Counted from the first letter of the stretch, positions 16,234 to 24,881 are shown. The stretch: DNA of 42,449 nucleotides from Flexithrix dorotheae DSM 6795 (GCF_000379765.1 NZ_KB903463.1:1-42449), one strand, 5' to 3'. Program-made: numbers and translations. Notes: generated by a model not told the origin, from the letters alone.

Positions 16234-16938
16234 ATGAAATATTTCATTTTAACGATAACAGGCATTTTTTTTCTGAGTTGTAAATCTCCTTCAGCTCAAC
16301 AATTTGTAGCTTTATTTCAGGAAGAAATCCGGATAGATGGTAAACTGGATGATTGGAAACTGGATCATCCAATTACCATCCATGATCGGGAAATTGCCCA
16401 GGGAGATCATAAAAGAGTCCTTAGCGATAATCAAGTTAAAGTTTATGCCAATTACAATCAGCAATATTTATTTCTTGCCTTTCAGGTGAATGATGCTGAT
16501 TTAAGGGCAATTCAAACAGAGAGAGAACATCCGAAATTGTTTTTGGATGATATGGTAGAATTTCTGATTGATGCAGATAATGATAAAAGTAATTTCTGGA
16601 ATGCGGATGATTTCGTGTGCCATATTAATCTCAATGGCACTATAAAAGATGACAGAGGCGATAAAAATGGAAATAAAAATGTAGATTGGGATGGTCAATA
16701 TCAATTTGAAATCACTTTAAACGGAACTTTAAATAATTCCTCAGATGTAGATAAAGGCTATATTTTGGAAGTGGCTGTGCCTTGGGAAGTTATAGAAAAA
16801 AGGCCCGAAAAAGGGATGACAATGGGTTTTAATTTTGCCAACGGAGACAATGACGGCAAAGGCAGGCAATTATTCGACTGGATGGGCGCATGGCCCGCAC
16901 GGTCCCCAAATCAGTTTGGAACTTTAATATTGGAATAA
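16234..16938 (+). CDS. CBM9-like carbohydrate-binding lipoprotein
   Basis: The 234-residue protein begins with a lipoprotein signal (TGIFFLSC). The body is a single beta-sandwich typical of family 9 carbohydrate-binding modules: IRIDGKLDDWKLDHPI at the start, NQQYLFLAFQVNDADLRA, then LFLDDMVEFLIDADNDKSNF, FEITLNGTL, and the end FDWMGAWPARSPNQFGTLIL. Such single-domain CBM9 lipoproteins are common in polysaccharide loci, where they hold glycan at the cell surface. The DDMVEFLID acidic patch often binds calcium. The gene is flanked by direct repeats on both sides, unlike its neighbours. Family well supported; ligand unknown. Confidence 0.75.
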   Translation: MKYFILTITGIFFLSCKSPSAQQFVALFQEEIRIDGKLDDWKLDHPITIHDREIAQGDHKRVLSDNQVKVYANYNQQYLFLAFQVNDADLRAIQTEREHPKLFLDDMVEFLIDADNDKSNFWNADDFVCHINLNGTIKDDRGDKNGNKNVDWDGQYQFEITLNGTLNNSSDVDKGYILEVAVPWEVIEKRPEKGMTMGFNFANGDNDGKGRQLFDWMGAWPARSPNQFGTLILE

Positions 16939-17407
16939 TTATTTACCTGGCATAAGTATCAAACGAAGTGGTTACCTTGAGCTTTAAAATGCAATTTTCC
17001 TGCGATAGGCGATACAATCGCCTTTCTCAAACATCCTCGTTGCAAACGAGGATGAGAAATATCTTTGAAATAAAGAATGAAGATTATAAACGGTAAAAAT
17101 GCCTTCAAAATAAGTGTGGGAAAGGATATCAGATACAGGATATCTTTTGCTTGTCCTTGGAGGGAAAGAATGGCAGATATCTTCATACTTTCTCGGAAAA
17201 CCTTTTTGAAGGTAGAGATTTTTGGGCGGTCGGCCGCTGCCGTACTTTTCATCGAATGGAAAAGTATCGAAGGTTTTATCAACTTGCAAGGTTTGTCATT
17301 TAGAACAAGGCTTTTTTGAAAAGCAAAAAAATGTGATTCTTGACTTTACTGTAATAATTTTAATAAAGCAAATTCTCAATGAGGTAAAGGACTTTAATAT
17401 TGGAATA
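16921..17407. repeat. 17-bp exact direct repeats flanking a 453-bp gene-free insert
   Basis: ACTTTAATATTGGAATA occurs at 16921-16937, where it encodes the end of the CBM9-like protein, and again at 17391-17407, just upstream of the sulfatase gene. The DNA between has no convincing gene, only overlapping short frames, plus hairpins (17008-17054 and TACTTTTC/GAAAAGTA at 17243-17266). This looks like an insertion or a tandem-duplication scar in the gap at 16939-17431. Confidence 0.55.
17008..17054. repeat. Two REP-like hairpins, one with perfect 10-bp stem
   Basis: GGCGAT-ACA-ATCGCC (17008-17022) is followed by CATCCTCGTT (17032-17041) and AACGAGGATG (17045-17054) around the loop GCA. The second has the GTTGCAAAC core of the hairpins at 7048 and 12987, and the stem of the one at 14509. 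Confidence 0.65.
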
Positions 17408-17431
17408 GAAATGAATAACTAAATTGATCAA

Positions 17432-18904
17432 ATGAAATCAAACCACCTTATCTTCTTCTGTATTTTAATTCAATTGGTTTTTTATGCCTGTGAAAAACCA
17501 GAAAAAGTAAAGCAGCCAAATTTGCTTTTTATTCTAACAGATGAACAACGGTTTGATACTTCAGCACCTTATGGGAATCATAACATCATTACTCCTAACC
17601 TGAACAAACTTGGGGAAAATGGAATCGTTTTTAAAAATGCTTATGTCACCCAGGCAGTTTGTTCTCCTTCAAGAGCCAGTATTCTCACCGGGCTATATCC
17701 CCACACCAATGGCGTTTTCACCAATAATATCGACTTACCCGAAAATGCCAAAACACTTCCGGAACTAGTAAATGATACTGATTACAAAACTGCCTATATT
17801 GGCAAATGGCATTTGGGAAAAGAACTGGATGCCTGGCATGGATTTCAAACCAGAATTTCCTCCGAAGATGGCTATACCGGAGAGGATACCACCCGGTTCA
17901 GCGATTACCATCACTGGCTGGTGGAAAATGGCTATTCCCCTGATAATGAGAAAACTAAATCATTTTCCCGAAACTTTGCCTCTGAATTGCCTTTTGAATT
18001 TTCCAAAACCAAATTTATAGAAAACAAAGCCATCCAGTACCTGGATTCGGTTGGTGAAAATCCCTTTATGCTGTACCTCTCCTTTTTAGAGCCACACAGT
18101 CCAAATAATGGTCCTTTCAATGATTTGCACGATACCTCAATGGTGGAGCTTGATTCAAGTTATTTCCAGACTCCATCAAATGAATTGCCTCTTCGGGATT
18201 TTATGGAAAATCGGTACCGATACAAAGAAGGAGTGAAAAAAGAGTTTGCCAAATATTGGGGATTAGTCCACCAGGTAGATAAATCTGTTGGAGCAGTATT
18301 GGATAAATTGAAAACTTTGGGAATAGATGACAATACCATAGTGGTATTTACCAGCGAACATGGGAAAATGCTGATGAAATATGGATTTACCGGAAAAGTG
18401 CGCATGAATGAAGAAGCCGCCAGAATTCCCTGGATGATGAAAGTACCGAATTTTGAAAGCAGAATTGTGGAAGGCAGGGTAGGGCACATCGATTTAGTTC
18501 CCACGCTGCTGGATTTGATGGGACAGGAAGTACCACAAGCTTTACAGGGAAAATCTTTAGTTCATGCCATGAAAGGTGAGCCAGTTAATCACCCGGTTTT
18601 TTTAGAATGGACACCATTTATACAGTGGGATAAAATGCTCAGATTTTGCCCCGATTGGGCGGAAAAAGAAGATTGTGTTCAGGCTTTAAAAACCCATATC
18701 AGGACCATAGTGACGCAGGATGGCTGGAAATTAAACTGGAGTACCAGCGATAAATCTCAGCTTTTTAACCTGAATAATGATCCGTTGGAACTGAATAATT
18801 TGTACGGTGATAAGGAATATGAGGGAAAAATTGAGGGTTTAAAGGAATTAATTAAAAAGTGGCAGGAAGAAACTTCAGATACCCTTCAATTTCTCCCTTT
18901 ATGA
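17432..18904 (+). CDS. S1 family sulfatase lipoprotein
   Basis: The 490-residue protein has a lipoprotein signal (QLVFYAC) followed by the alkaline-phosphatase-like sulfatase fold. NLLFILTDEQRFDT provides metal ligands. The formylglycine signature C77-S-P-S-R (CSPSRASILTG) is intact, so the Cys should be converted by an anaerobic-type or FGE maturase. Further markers are TAYIGKWHLG (catalytic Lys and His) and VVFTSEHGKMLMKYGF near the C-terminal metal site. It would remove sulfate esters from oligosaccharides in the periplasm or at the cell surface. The presence of this gene indicates that the cluster's substrate is sulfated. It follows the CBM9-like gene by about 490 bases that include a repeat scar. 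The subfamily cannot be fixed from sequence alone. Start at ATG 17432. Confidence 0.92.
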   Translation: MKSNHLIFFCILIQLVFYACEKPEKVKQPNLLFILTDEQRFDTSAPYGNHNIITPNLNKLGENGIVFKNAYVTQAVCSPSRASILTGLYPHTNGVFTNNIDLPENAKTLPELVNDTDYKTAYIGKWHLGKELDAWHGFQTRISSEDGYTGEDTTRFSDYHHWLVENGYSPDNEKTKSFSRNFASELPFEFSKTKFIENKAIQYLDSVGENPFMLYLSFLEPHSPNNGPFNDLHDTSMVELDSSYFQTPSNELPLRDFMENRYRYKEGVKKEFAKYWGLVHQVDKSVGAVLDKLKTLGIDDNTIVVFTSEHGKMLMKYGFTGKVRMNEEAARIPWMMKVPNFESRIVEGRVGHIDLVPTLLDLMGQEVPQALQGKSLVHAMKGEPVNHPVFLEWTPFIQWDKMLRFCPDWAEKEDCVQALKTHIRTIVTQDGWKLNWSTSDKSQLFNLNNDPLELNNLYGDKEYEGKIEGLKELIKKWQEETSDTLQFLPL

Positions 18905-18997
18905 TTGATCAGTACTTTCTTTGTAGTAGTTCTAGCACCATATGAATAATAAAACGAAATTTTCCTAAGGCCTTTTTCCTCATTTTGAAAATTTAGA

Positions 18998-20191
18998 CTA
19001 TCTGGCGATTGTTTTAAGCTTTTTTTCATTAATTTCAATTCCCAGACCATTTGCCTGAGGAACAATTAACTTACCATTTTTAAATTCCACAAGGGTGTCA
19101 AAAACACTCATTACTTCTCCATAAAGTTCTGTTTCAATAAATTCAATAAATGGACCGGCATTTGAAATTGAAGCTAATAAATGCATGGCGGCTGCCGTTC
19201 CCAAAGTGGGTTTAGTATTATGTGGGGCAAGTGTTTTAAAAAAAGTTTGACCTAATGCTGCTACTTTTTTTACTTCTGTTATTCCTCCTGATTTAATTAA
19301 ATCAGGTTGAATGACATCGGGGTTCGCCTGAAGTATTAAATCCCGAAATTGCCATCGGGTATAACATTTTTCACCTGCCAATACAGGGATATCCATCGCT
19401 TCTACCACAGCAGCAGTATCTTTATGATTTTCTAGTGGACAGGGGCTTTCATAAAATTTCATACCGAGTTGTTGTAATTCTTTCCCTATCTGAATGGCTC
19501 TTGAAGCGGTATATCCCTCATTGGGATCAACAAATAATTCTACAGAATCCGGCAATTCCTTTCGAATGGCAGTATAGTATTTTAAAGTGGGATCTGGAAT
19601 AGGATTTAGATTATTTTCTCTTATTTGCATCCTTAGTTTAACAATAGTGAAACCTTTTTCAGCCAAGTTTACCGCCCGTTTGATGGCCTGCTCTAAAGGT
19701 ACTTTCCCTCCCAAAACCCCAAATCCACCATATACCTTCATCTCCTTTCTAAAACTTCCTCCTAGCAAATTATATACGGGCTGCTTAAGGATTTTTCCTT
19801 TTAAATCCCAGAGTGCCAAATCAATGCCGGCAATGGCATATGGTAATGCACCTGCAGGTCCCAAATCATGGCTTTTCCAAAATAATTCATCCCAAATTGG
19901 TTCCACATCAAAAGGGTCTCTTCCAATGACCTCCTTCTTAAGCAGGTTGTGAATAAAAGATTCAATTATTTCAGTGCTATTCGGACTGGATTCCCCCCAA
20001 CCTGCATATCCTGCGTCAGTTTCTAGTTTTACAAAAATTCCCCGATCTACCCTAAAGGTTTTTACATCGGAGATTTTAATACCCGTTTTATCATGCAAAT
20101 TTGGCACAGAAGCATTCACCATACCTGGCATATAACTCCCCAAACCTACCATCCCAAGAGATGACAAAAATTTTCTTCGTTTAATTTTCAT
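18998..20191 (-). CDS. Tat-exported enolase-superfamily dehydratase/epimerase (mandelate racemase subgroup)
   Basis: The 397-residue protein has a twin-arginine signal (KRRKFLSSLGMVGLGSYMPG), then the enolase-superfamily capping domain (about 38-150) and barrel. Metal ligands are visible: D222 (LFVDPNEGY), E248 (FYESPCPLEN) and E274 (LAGEKCYT). The His-Asp dyad of mandelate racemase-like enzymes is D297 (VIQPDLIKSGG) and H324 (TLAPHNTKPTLG). The second-strand base motif reads K185-L-R187 instead of the more common K-x-K, so Arg replaces the second Lys. Family members dehydrate or epimerise acid sugars; export by Tat is unusual. The gene is transcribed convergently with the sulfatase, 93 bases apart. 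It probably processes a sugar acid from the same glycan. The start is ATG 20191, not the TTG at 20197. Confidence 0.85.
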   Translation of the reverse strand: MKIKRRKFLSSLGMVGLGSYMPGMVNASVPNLHDKTGIKISDVKTFRVDRGIFVKLETDAGYAGWGESSPNSTEIIESFIHNLLKKEVIGRDPFDVEPIWDELFWKSHDLGPAGALPYAIAGIDLALWDLKGKILKQPVYNLLGGSFRKEMKVYGGFGVLGGKVPLEQAIKRAVNLAEKGFTIVKLRMQIRENNLNPIPDPTLKYYTAIRKELPDSVELFVDPNEGYTASRAIQIGKELQQLGMKFYESPCPLENHKDTAAVVEAMDIPVLAGEKCYTRWQFRDLILQANPDVIQPDLIKSGGITEVKKVAALGQTFFKTLAPHNTKPTLGTAAAMHLLASISNAGPFIEFIETELYGEVMSVFDTLVEFKNGKLIVPQANGLGIEINEKKLKTIAR

Positions 20192-20482
20192 TTTCAATTA
20201 GTAATAAATTTTTTACAAAAAAAAGTTAAAGTATTTGAATTGGTTTTAAAAAGAATATCCAAGCATTATTCTCTCTAACTTCACAAAGGACTGGTTACCT
20301 CTTTGATGAAAATACCTTCTTCAGAAAAGAATTTTTTCTTTCGCAATATTCCTCTCTATTCTCAGCGGATATTCAAGGTTACTCTGAATTAGTCAAATGA
20401 AATAGAAAGCCAGGCTAAAATTTCCGCCTTGTGAGATATTTCCCAAAAAAAGTACCCTTGCAAAACTTTATTGACTAGTAAA

Positions 20483-20733
20483 ATGAAACAACTTCTATTG
20501 ATTCCCTTCTTCTCATTATTTTCATTCCTATCATCAGTTCAATCCGAAATAAATTTAGAAAATCTAGTTCTTGGTAATGGTCTGCCAAAAAGGCGAATAA
20601 CTGGTATAAAAAACAACCCTGGCAGGTAGGTTGTAATTATTATCCCGCAATGACTAACAATCAGATTGAAATGTGGCAGGCATCTACTTTTGATCCCGAA
20701 GACCCTGGGAATATTCTCTTCTCAGAATCATAA
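20483..20733 (+). pseudogene. Fragment of a secreted glycoside hydrolase, frameshifted and truncated
   Basis: A signal peptide (MKQLLLIPFFSLFSFLSSVQ) starts at ATG 20483 and runs into a stop near 20628. In a second frame from 20578 the text continues as NWYKKQPWQVGCNYYPAMT, NNQIEMWQASTFDPED, the N-terminal signature of a secreted clan GH-A family (the usual form is W-x-V-G-x-N-Y-x-P followed by N-Q-L-E-M-W-Q-A-D-T-F-D-P-E). It ends at TAA 20731-20733, just before the malate synthase-like gene. A frameshift and loss of the catalytic barrel show this is a remnant. The gap 20198-20482 upstream contains no ORF; it may be its old promoter. Confidence 0.7.
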
Positions 20734-20766
20734 GGCATTGCTGTTTGGGAGATTGCAACAAAATAC

Positions 20767-22644
20767 TCAATTGTTATCCAAATTTTGAGTAATTCTGTTT
20801 CCAGTAGCCTTAAAATCACGGAAATACTGATCTACCCTTTCTTTTGCCAATTCCAAATCCGAATTATTTAAATTCAGATTTAATAAATCGATATACCAGG
20901 GACATTTTACTGTAGATTTCACATAAGTTTTTACAATGAGCAATGCAATTGGTAAAGAGGTAGTTTTAGAATCTTCATGCACATCTTTAGGATTAGCTTT
21001 AAGAAGTTTTGAATATTCTTCTTCTAAAAGTTGCTCAAATAATTCAAGAGTAAAAGTATCTCCTGTGGCTACACCTGTGGCTTTATCCTCTTCGGTTAAT
21101 TTAGCACCTTTATGAATCCATTCCCAAAGCACACTTAAACGGATTTCACCAGTTGCCATATCTTCCATGAGGTAAAGCACATTATCATTTCCAAAAAAAT
21201 CTGCCGGCTTAAGTGCTGCTGCCTGAAAACCCTGAAGAAATGCATTTCCGTACTGAAGGGCTACGCTTAATAAATTCCGTCCACCTCTAATTGTGGTTGC
21301 AGCTGGCTCAAGGTTTACCAGAGCCTCTTTGTCTGCAGCTGTATAAGTGGGTACATCAAAATTTTTACCCAACTGATTTTGTTCCCCTACTTTTTCCCAT
21401 ACTGGTCTGATAATATGTACCATTTTCCAATGAGCCACCCATTTTCCTGAAGCCCCAGCGGCCTGTTCCCGTTTTGCTCCTTTCAGGGCTTTTTCCATAC
21501 TTGCTTTAACACCTTCTTCAGATCCCACAGGTATATTGGGTTCCATTCCACCCTGCCAAAGACTAAAATTCCCATTTCTATCAGGTATATTAACCACTTT
21601 GCGAACCCGGTCTTCATAAGCAGCCATGTAGGCATAAGTCATGGTAATATCCTCTATGTTAGGATTAATAAACTTTTTATCCCCACACATCGCATCTGAA
21701 ACACTATTGATGTAATCCCACCTGCCTGTATTAAACCCAACAAAGTGTACACCCAAAGCGGCTCGGATTTCCAGCAATTGGTAAGTGGCTTCCAATTGTT
21801 CTACCAACACATAAACCTTAATGCTTCCAACCGAAAGCCCCAAATGCTTTTCAAGGGTAACCAATATTTTATTCCAAAAAGAGGCTTCTTCAGCTGTTTG
21901 AATTTTAGGAAGATAAAGTACAATAGAAGCTCCCTTTTCCTGTAACTGCTTATAGTTATTGACCACATACAAAGTGGTATCGGTAAGAGAAGCTGAGAAA
22001 GACTGCCCATCTGCTGTGGTAATGTGGCGGTCATCCAAGTGCAAACCACGGGTTCGGAAAATTATAGTGGTAAAATCAAGCTGTTTTTTCCAGTCTTCTA
22101 TGATTTTTCTACCTAAAAAATCTTCTGCCCAACTATTCATTTCCTGACTCACTTTCTCCGCTGCTTTAAGGAATACCGAATCGCGGGCAATGGCAAGTTT
22201 GAGATTGCGCTGATTGTCCAGAGACATGGTATTAATTTGGCCAAGTGCATCTTCTCCATCAAACATCCATCCATCTGCCCCGGAAAGTAAAGCATAAGCT
22301 ACATTTCGAATACTGGACTTCAACTCTGCATTCGGTTTGGCAGCTGGACCAGTTCCCTGAATCCACTGTCTTTTCAGGTCATCAGGAATTTCCGAGCAAT
22401 CAAACTCCCCTTTACGGATTTGCCCAGCGGTTTCCTTTAAATCCCCAATACGCTCAATTTCACCTAAAAAATCAATAGATAGGTTATTCGCAGTTCGTTG
22501 AAACCTTCGCTTATTCCGCTTCTCCATCAATTGTTTTTGTTCTTTATTCAAATGGCACATCACCTCCAAAGCCTGGAAAGCTTCTTTGGTGTAAATATCA
22601 GTATAGGATTGAAGTTTGTTTTGAGAAACTATTAATTGTGCCAT
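20767..22644 (-). CDS. Divergent malate synthase (MSA-like)
   Basis: The 625-residue protein keeps the malate synthase A scaffold: DGWMFDGEDALGQINTMS (about 125-142), catalytic Arg in FRTRGLHLDDRH (R199), and metal ligands E282 (VYVLVEQLEATY) and D310 (GRWDYINSVSD). The 28-residue spacing of these ligands is the usual one. The segment AGASGKWVAH and catalytic Asp D495 in LYLMEDMATGEIR, followed by LSVLWEWIHKG, are also present. The enzyme family condenses glyoxylate with acetyl-CoA to malate in the cytoplasm. It is longer than usual (typically about 530) and diverged around 335-400 (IPDRNGNFSLWQGGMEPNIP). No isocitrate lyase gene is in view. It is the last gene of a unit behind SusCD, suggesting glyoxylate or a related aldehyde acid arises from the imported substrate. 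Malate synthase homologue: sure; substrate: open. Confidence 0.8.
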   Translation of the reverse strand: MAQLIVSQNKLQSYTDIYTKEAFQALEVMCHLNKEQKQLMEKRNKRRFQRTANNLSIDFLGEIERIGDLKETAGQIRKGEFDCSEIPDDLKRQWIQGTGPAAKPNAELKSSIRNVAYALLSGADGWMFDGEDALGQINTMSLDNQRNLKLAIARDSVFLKAAEKVSQEMNSWAEDFLGRKIIEDWKKQLDFTTIIFRTRGLHLDDRHITTADGQSFSASLTDTTLYVVNNYKQLQEKGASIVLYLPKIQTAEEASFWNKILVTLEKHLGLSVGSIKVYVLVEQLEATYQLLEIRAALGVHFVGFNTGRWDYINSVSDAMCGDKKFINPNIEDITMTYAYMAAYEDRVRKVVNIPDRNGNFSLWQGGMEPNIPVGSEEGVKASMEKALKGAKREQAAGASGKWVAHWKMVHIIRPVWEKVGEQNQLGKNFDVPTYTAADKEALVNLEPAATTIRGGRNLLSVALQYGNAFLQGFQAAALKPADFFGNDNVLYLMEDMATGEIRLSVLWEWIHKGAKLTEEDKATGVATGDTFTLELFEQLLEEEYSKLLKANPKDVHEDSKTTSLPIALLIVKTYVKSTVKCPWYIDLLNLNLNNSDLELAKERVDQYFRDFKATGNRITQNLDNN

Positions 22645-22742
22645 TTTTAAATTTTATGAATATTGAGGAAAAATAGAAAGAAAGCTGGAAAGGAACACAG
22701 ACTTAGTATATTCTCTTCCAACATATTTTTTAGCTTAAATTC

Positions 22743-23846
22743 CTAATTCTTAGCATCTGTCTGTGTTTCAGATACCCATCTGTGCCTTTTAGCATTCATT
22801 GCAGGATCCTCACTCATCCAAACCCACAGCTTTATCAACCCATTTTGGTGGGCACTTGATAAAAAGCTTCCATCAGTATTGAAATCAATGTATTCGGCAT
22901 TGTCCCCTGCCCAGACTTTATGAGCCACTGGAATATGGTCATTGGAATATTCCAAAATATCCTTAAATCTGTAAACATAAATGTAGGGATCATGACCGGC
23001 ATGAGCAATATATTGCCCGTTTGGGTGCCAGGATACTGACTCTATTTTCTTACCAGTGTGGTTGAATGTTTTCACTAATTTTCCCGATTCCCTTTCCCAT
23101 AAATAGCAGTTCCCTCGGGAAGTTCCCCCCTGCCCTACGGCAAATACATATTTCCCATCAGGAGAAAAAACACCACTGGTAAAAATGGTGAAATAATCGG
23201 GCTTTAAAGTCTGCACCAGCGACCAGTCTTCTACTTTGTAAACTTTCACTGCTCCATGACCAACAGCCAACAAAAACTGATCGTCTTCAGTGAAAAATAA
23301 CTCATTTACCGTATTGCCAAAATTGATGGTTTTAATCTCTTTTGCCCCCTGAGCCACATCAAATACACGAATCCAGCCTTCCGTGGTTTTATCATCTATT
23401 ATATTCTTTTCTTCACCGCTTACCAGTAAACTTCCTTTGTGCGACCAGGTAAGACCATCAATTCCCTTCGAGTGTTTTAGGGCTTTATAAACCTCTCCGG
23501 TTTTTGCCTCATAAATAGTCACCAGATAATCTTCACTACAAGCCGCTACATATTTTCCATCGGCAGAAAAACCTACCCTTTCTACCTCCTCTTCGGCATA
23601 TCTTCTCCAGAGTTCTGCCCCATCAGAGGTTCTCCACATAATCACAGAATTATCGTATTTGGTGCCACTTACCATGTATTTCCCATCTACAGAAAACTCT
23701 ACACTTTCTACAGACCCCGGCTCTCCCAAAGCATCGGCAACTCTTGACCAAACCGGTTCCAATCTCAACTGGTGATTGAGGTATTGTTGTGAGTTTCCTG
23801 AAAATGAAAGTGTAAGAAATATTAGTAATAAATAAGGATATTTCAT
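22743..23846 (-). CDS. Secreted WD40 repeat protein
   Basis: The 367-residue protein has a Sec signal (LLLIFLTLSFSGNSQQ) and about seven WD40 repeats. Examples are VESVEFSVDGKYMVSGTKYD, NSVIMWRTSDGAELWRRYA, VERVGFSADGKYVAACSEDY, IDGLTWSHKGSLLVSGEE, SGVFSPDGKYVFAVGQGG, IESVSWHPNGQYIAHAGHD and YIDFNTDGSFLSSAHQNGLI. The repeats fill the whole protein, so it is a single seven-bladed propeller with no enzymatic domain. WD40 proteins scaffold interactions; in the periplasm the partner is unknown. It is 81 bases from the Tat-exported helical protein and 98 from the malate synthase-like gene, all on the same strand, which suggests one transcription unit. Start at ATG 23846. Confidence 0.8.
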   Translation of the reverse strand: MKYPYLLLIFLTLSFSGNSQQYLNHQLRLEPVWSRVADALGEPGSVESVEFSVDGKYMVSGTKYDNSVIMWRTSDGAELWRRYAEEEVERVGFSADGKYVAACSEDYLVTIYEAKTGEVYKALKHSKGIDGLTWSHKGSLLVSGEEKNIIDDKTTEGWIRVFDVAQGAKEIKTINFGNTVNELFFTEDDQFLLAVGHGAVKVYKVEDWSLVQTLKPDYFTIFTSGVFSPDGKYVFAVGQGGTSRGNCYLWERESGKLVKTFNHTGKKIESVSWHPNGQYIAHAGHDPYIYVYRFKDILEYSNDHIPVAHKVWAGDNAEYIDFNTDGSFLSSAHQNGLIKLWVWMSEDPAMNAKRHRWVSETQTDAKN

Positions 23847-23927
23847 TGAATTTAAATTTTTAGTGATATTTAAAATATTGTTCTAAGCTTAATAAACTCC
23901 TGATTCCATTTAAACAAGTAAGATTAA

Positions 23928-24881
23928 CTATATCCCTAAGCTTTTCATCAAATCTGAGGTAGATATTTTACCAGCCTGGCATTCCGCTACTTTTTGAACA
24001 GCTAACAATCCCAACTGCAGAGACTTTCCATATTGGGACTTTGGCTTAACTTTTAAGCTGCTATTTATATCCTCTACTTTAATTTCATTTCCTTTTTGCA
24101 CCTTTGCAGCCAGGGAAATTATGCCATCTTCCGAATTGTAAAAATTCGCTTTTTCTACAAACTGCTTCTGCAATTTCTGCTCAGGATTGAGGTAAATCTG
24201 GGCATATTTTTTCAAAATCACATCATCTTTATTGGTGAAATCTATCAAATTGGTAATCCAGGTATCTGCATCTTCCATATCCGGTTTTAGTGTATGGATT
24301 TTGATTAATGATCTTGGCCAAAAAGTATCGAACAGGTTGGCCAGATCTTCTTCTGAAACTTTAGATTTGGTTGACTTTCCTCTTTCTGAAAAAGCTTTCA
24401 GAATCGCCACATCGCGGTATAATGCTGTGGTTGTCATACCCAATTCATTCTGTGGTGAATCTGATGAATGGAGCGTTTTTAAATCCTTTACAAGGGAAAA
24501 ATGTAAAGTCCAACCAATGGCAAAAGCGGTTAATTTTTGGAATTGCTCCATTTCTTTTTGATTTAATGGCTGTTCCTTAATCATCCCAAACAATTGCTCA
24601 ATATGCTCTTTACTTTCAGGAAATGTTCCTCCAATTCCTGCAATATCAGGAAATTCATTTAATGCATTGCTGGTCACATCTGGAAGCATTCCAGTTATCT
24701 TGGAAATGTTTACTGCATCAAAAATAAGTGCAACAGGGGTAATTCTTTCTGAAATTCCTTTTTGGGAAAAATAGGTGGACGAAGGGCTATTCAGCAGGGT
24801 GGTAAAACTGCTCAAAAATGGAAGTGCACTACCCACTACAGCCGACTTTTGTATGAATTTTCTTCTATTATAATTTGTCAT
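23928..24881 (-). CDS. Tat-exported helical protein, paralogue of the neighbouring PLC-like protein
   Basis: The 317-residue protein begins NYNRRKFIQKSAVVGSALPF, a twin-arginine signal. The mature part is all-helical and has no family I can name with certainty. It is clearly related to the next protein upstream (24937-25845). The segment FVEKANFYNSEDGIISLAAK, then GKSLQLGLLAVQKVA, matches FFEEPNFYNPKDPIIQLVRA and AESLQKCYRFFKSA there, and LTAFAIGWTLHFSLVKDLKT matches LAFVLGWVAHRAADTYFK. It keeps one His of the metal motif (H127), but the Asp four residues later is lost. Thus it may be a non-catalytic exported partner. The genes are 55 bases apart. Function unknown; interaction with its paralogue or with SusD is a guess. 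Confidence 0.6.
   Translation of the reverse strand: MTNYNRRKFIQKSAVVGSALPFLSSFTTLLNSPSSTYFSQKGISERITPVALIFDAVNISKITGMLPDVTSNALNEFPDIAGIGGTFPESKEHIEQLFGMIKEQPLNQKEMEQFQKLTAFAIGWTLHFSLVKDLKTLHSSDSPQNELGMTTTALYRDVAILKAFSERGKSTKSKVSEEDLANLFDTFWPRSLIKIHTLKPDMEDADTWITNLIDFTNKDDVILKKYAQIYLNPEQKLQKQFVEKANFYNSEDGIISLAAKVQKGNEIKVEDINSSLKVKPKSQYGKSLQLGLLAVQKVAECQAGKISTSDLMKSLGI

Noticed and set aside
7010-17054. CRISPR array among the intergenic hairpins
   Set aside because: The units are far apart, vary in stem sequence, have no regular spacers and no cas gene is nearby.
17077-17422. Overlapping plus-strand and minus-strand open frames between the CBM9 and sulfatase genes
   Set aside because: None shows domain motifs or a convincing start; frames overlap on both strands across a repeat scar, so I treat the stretch as non-coding.
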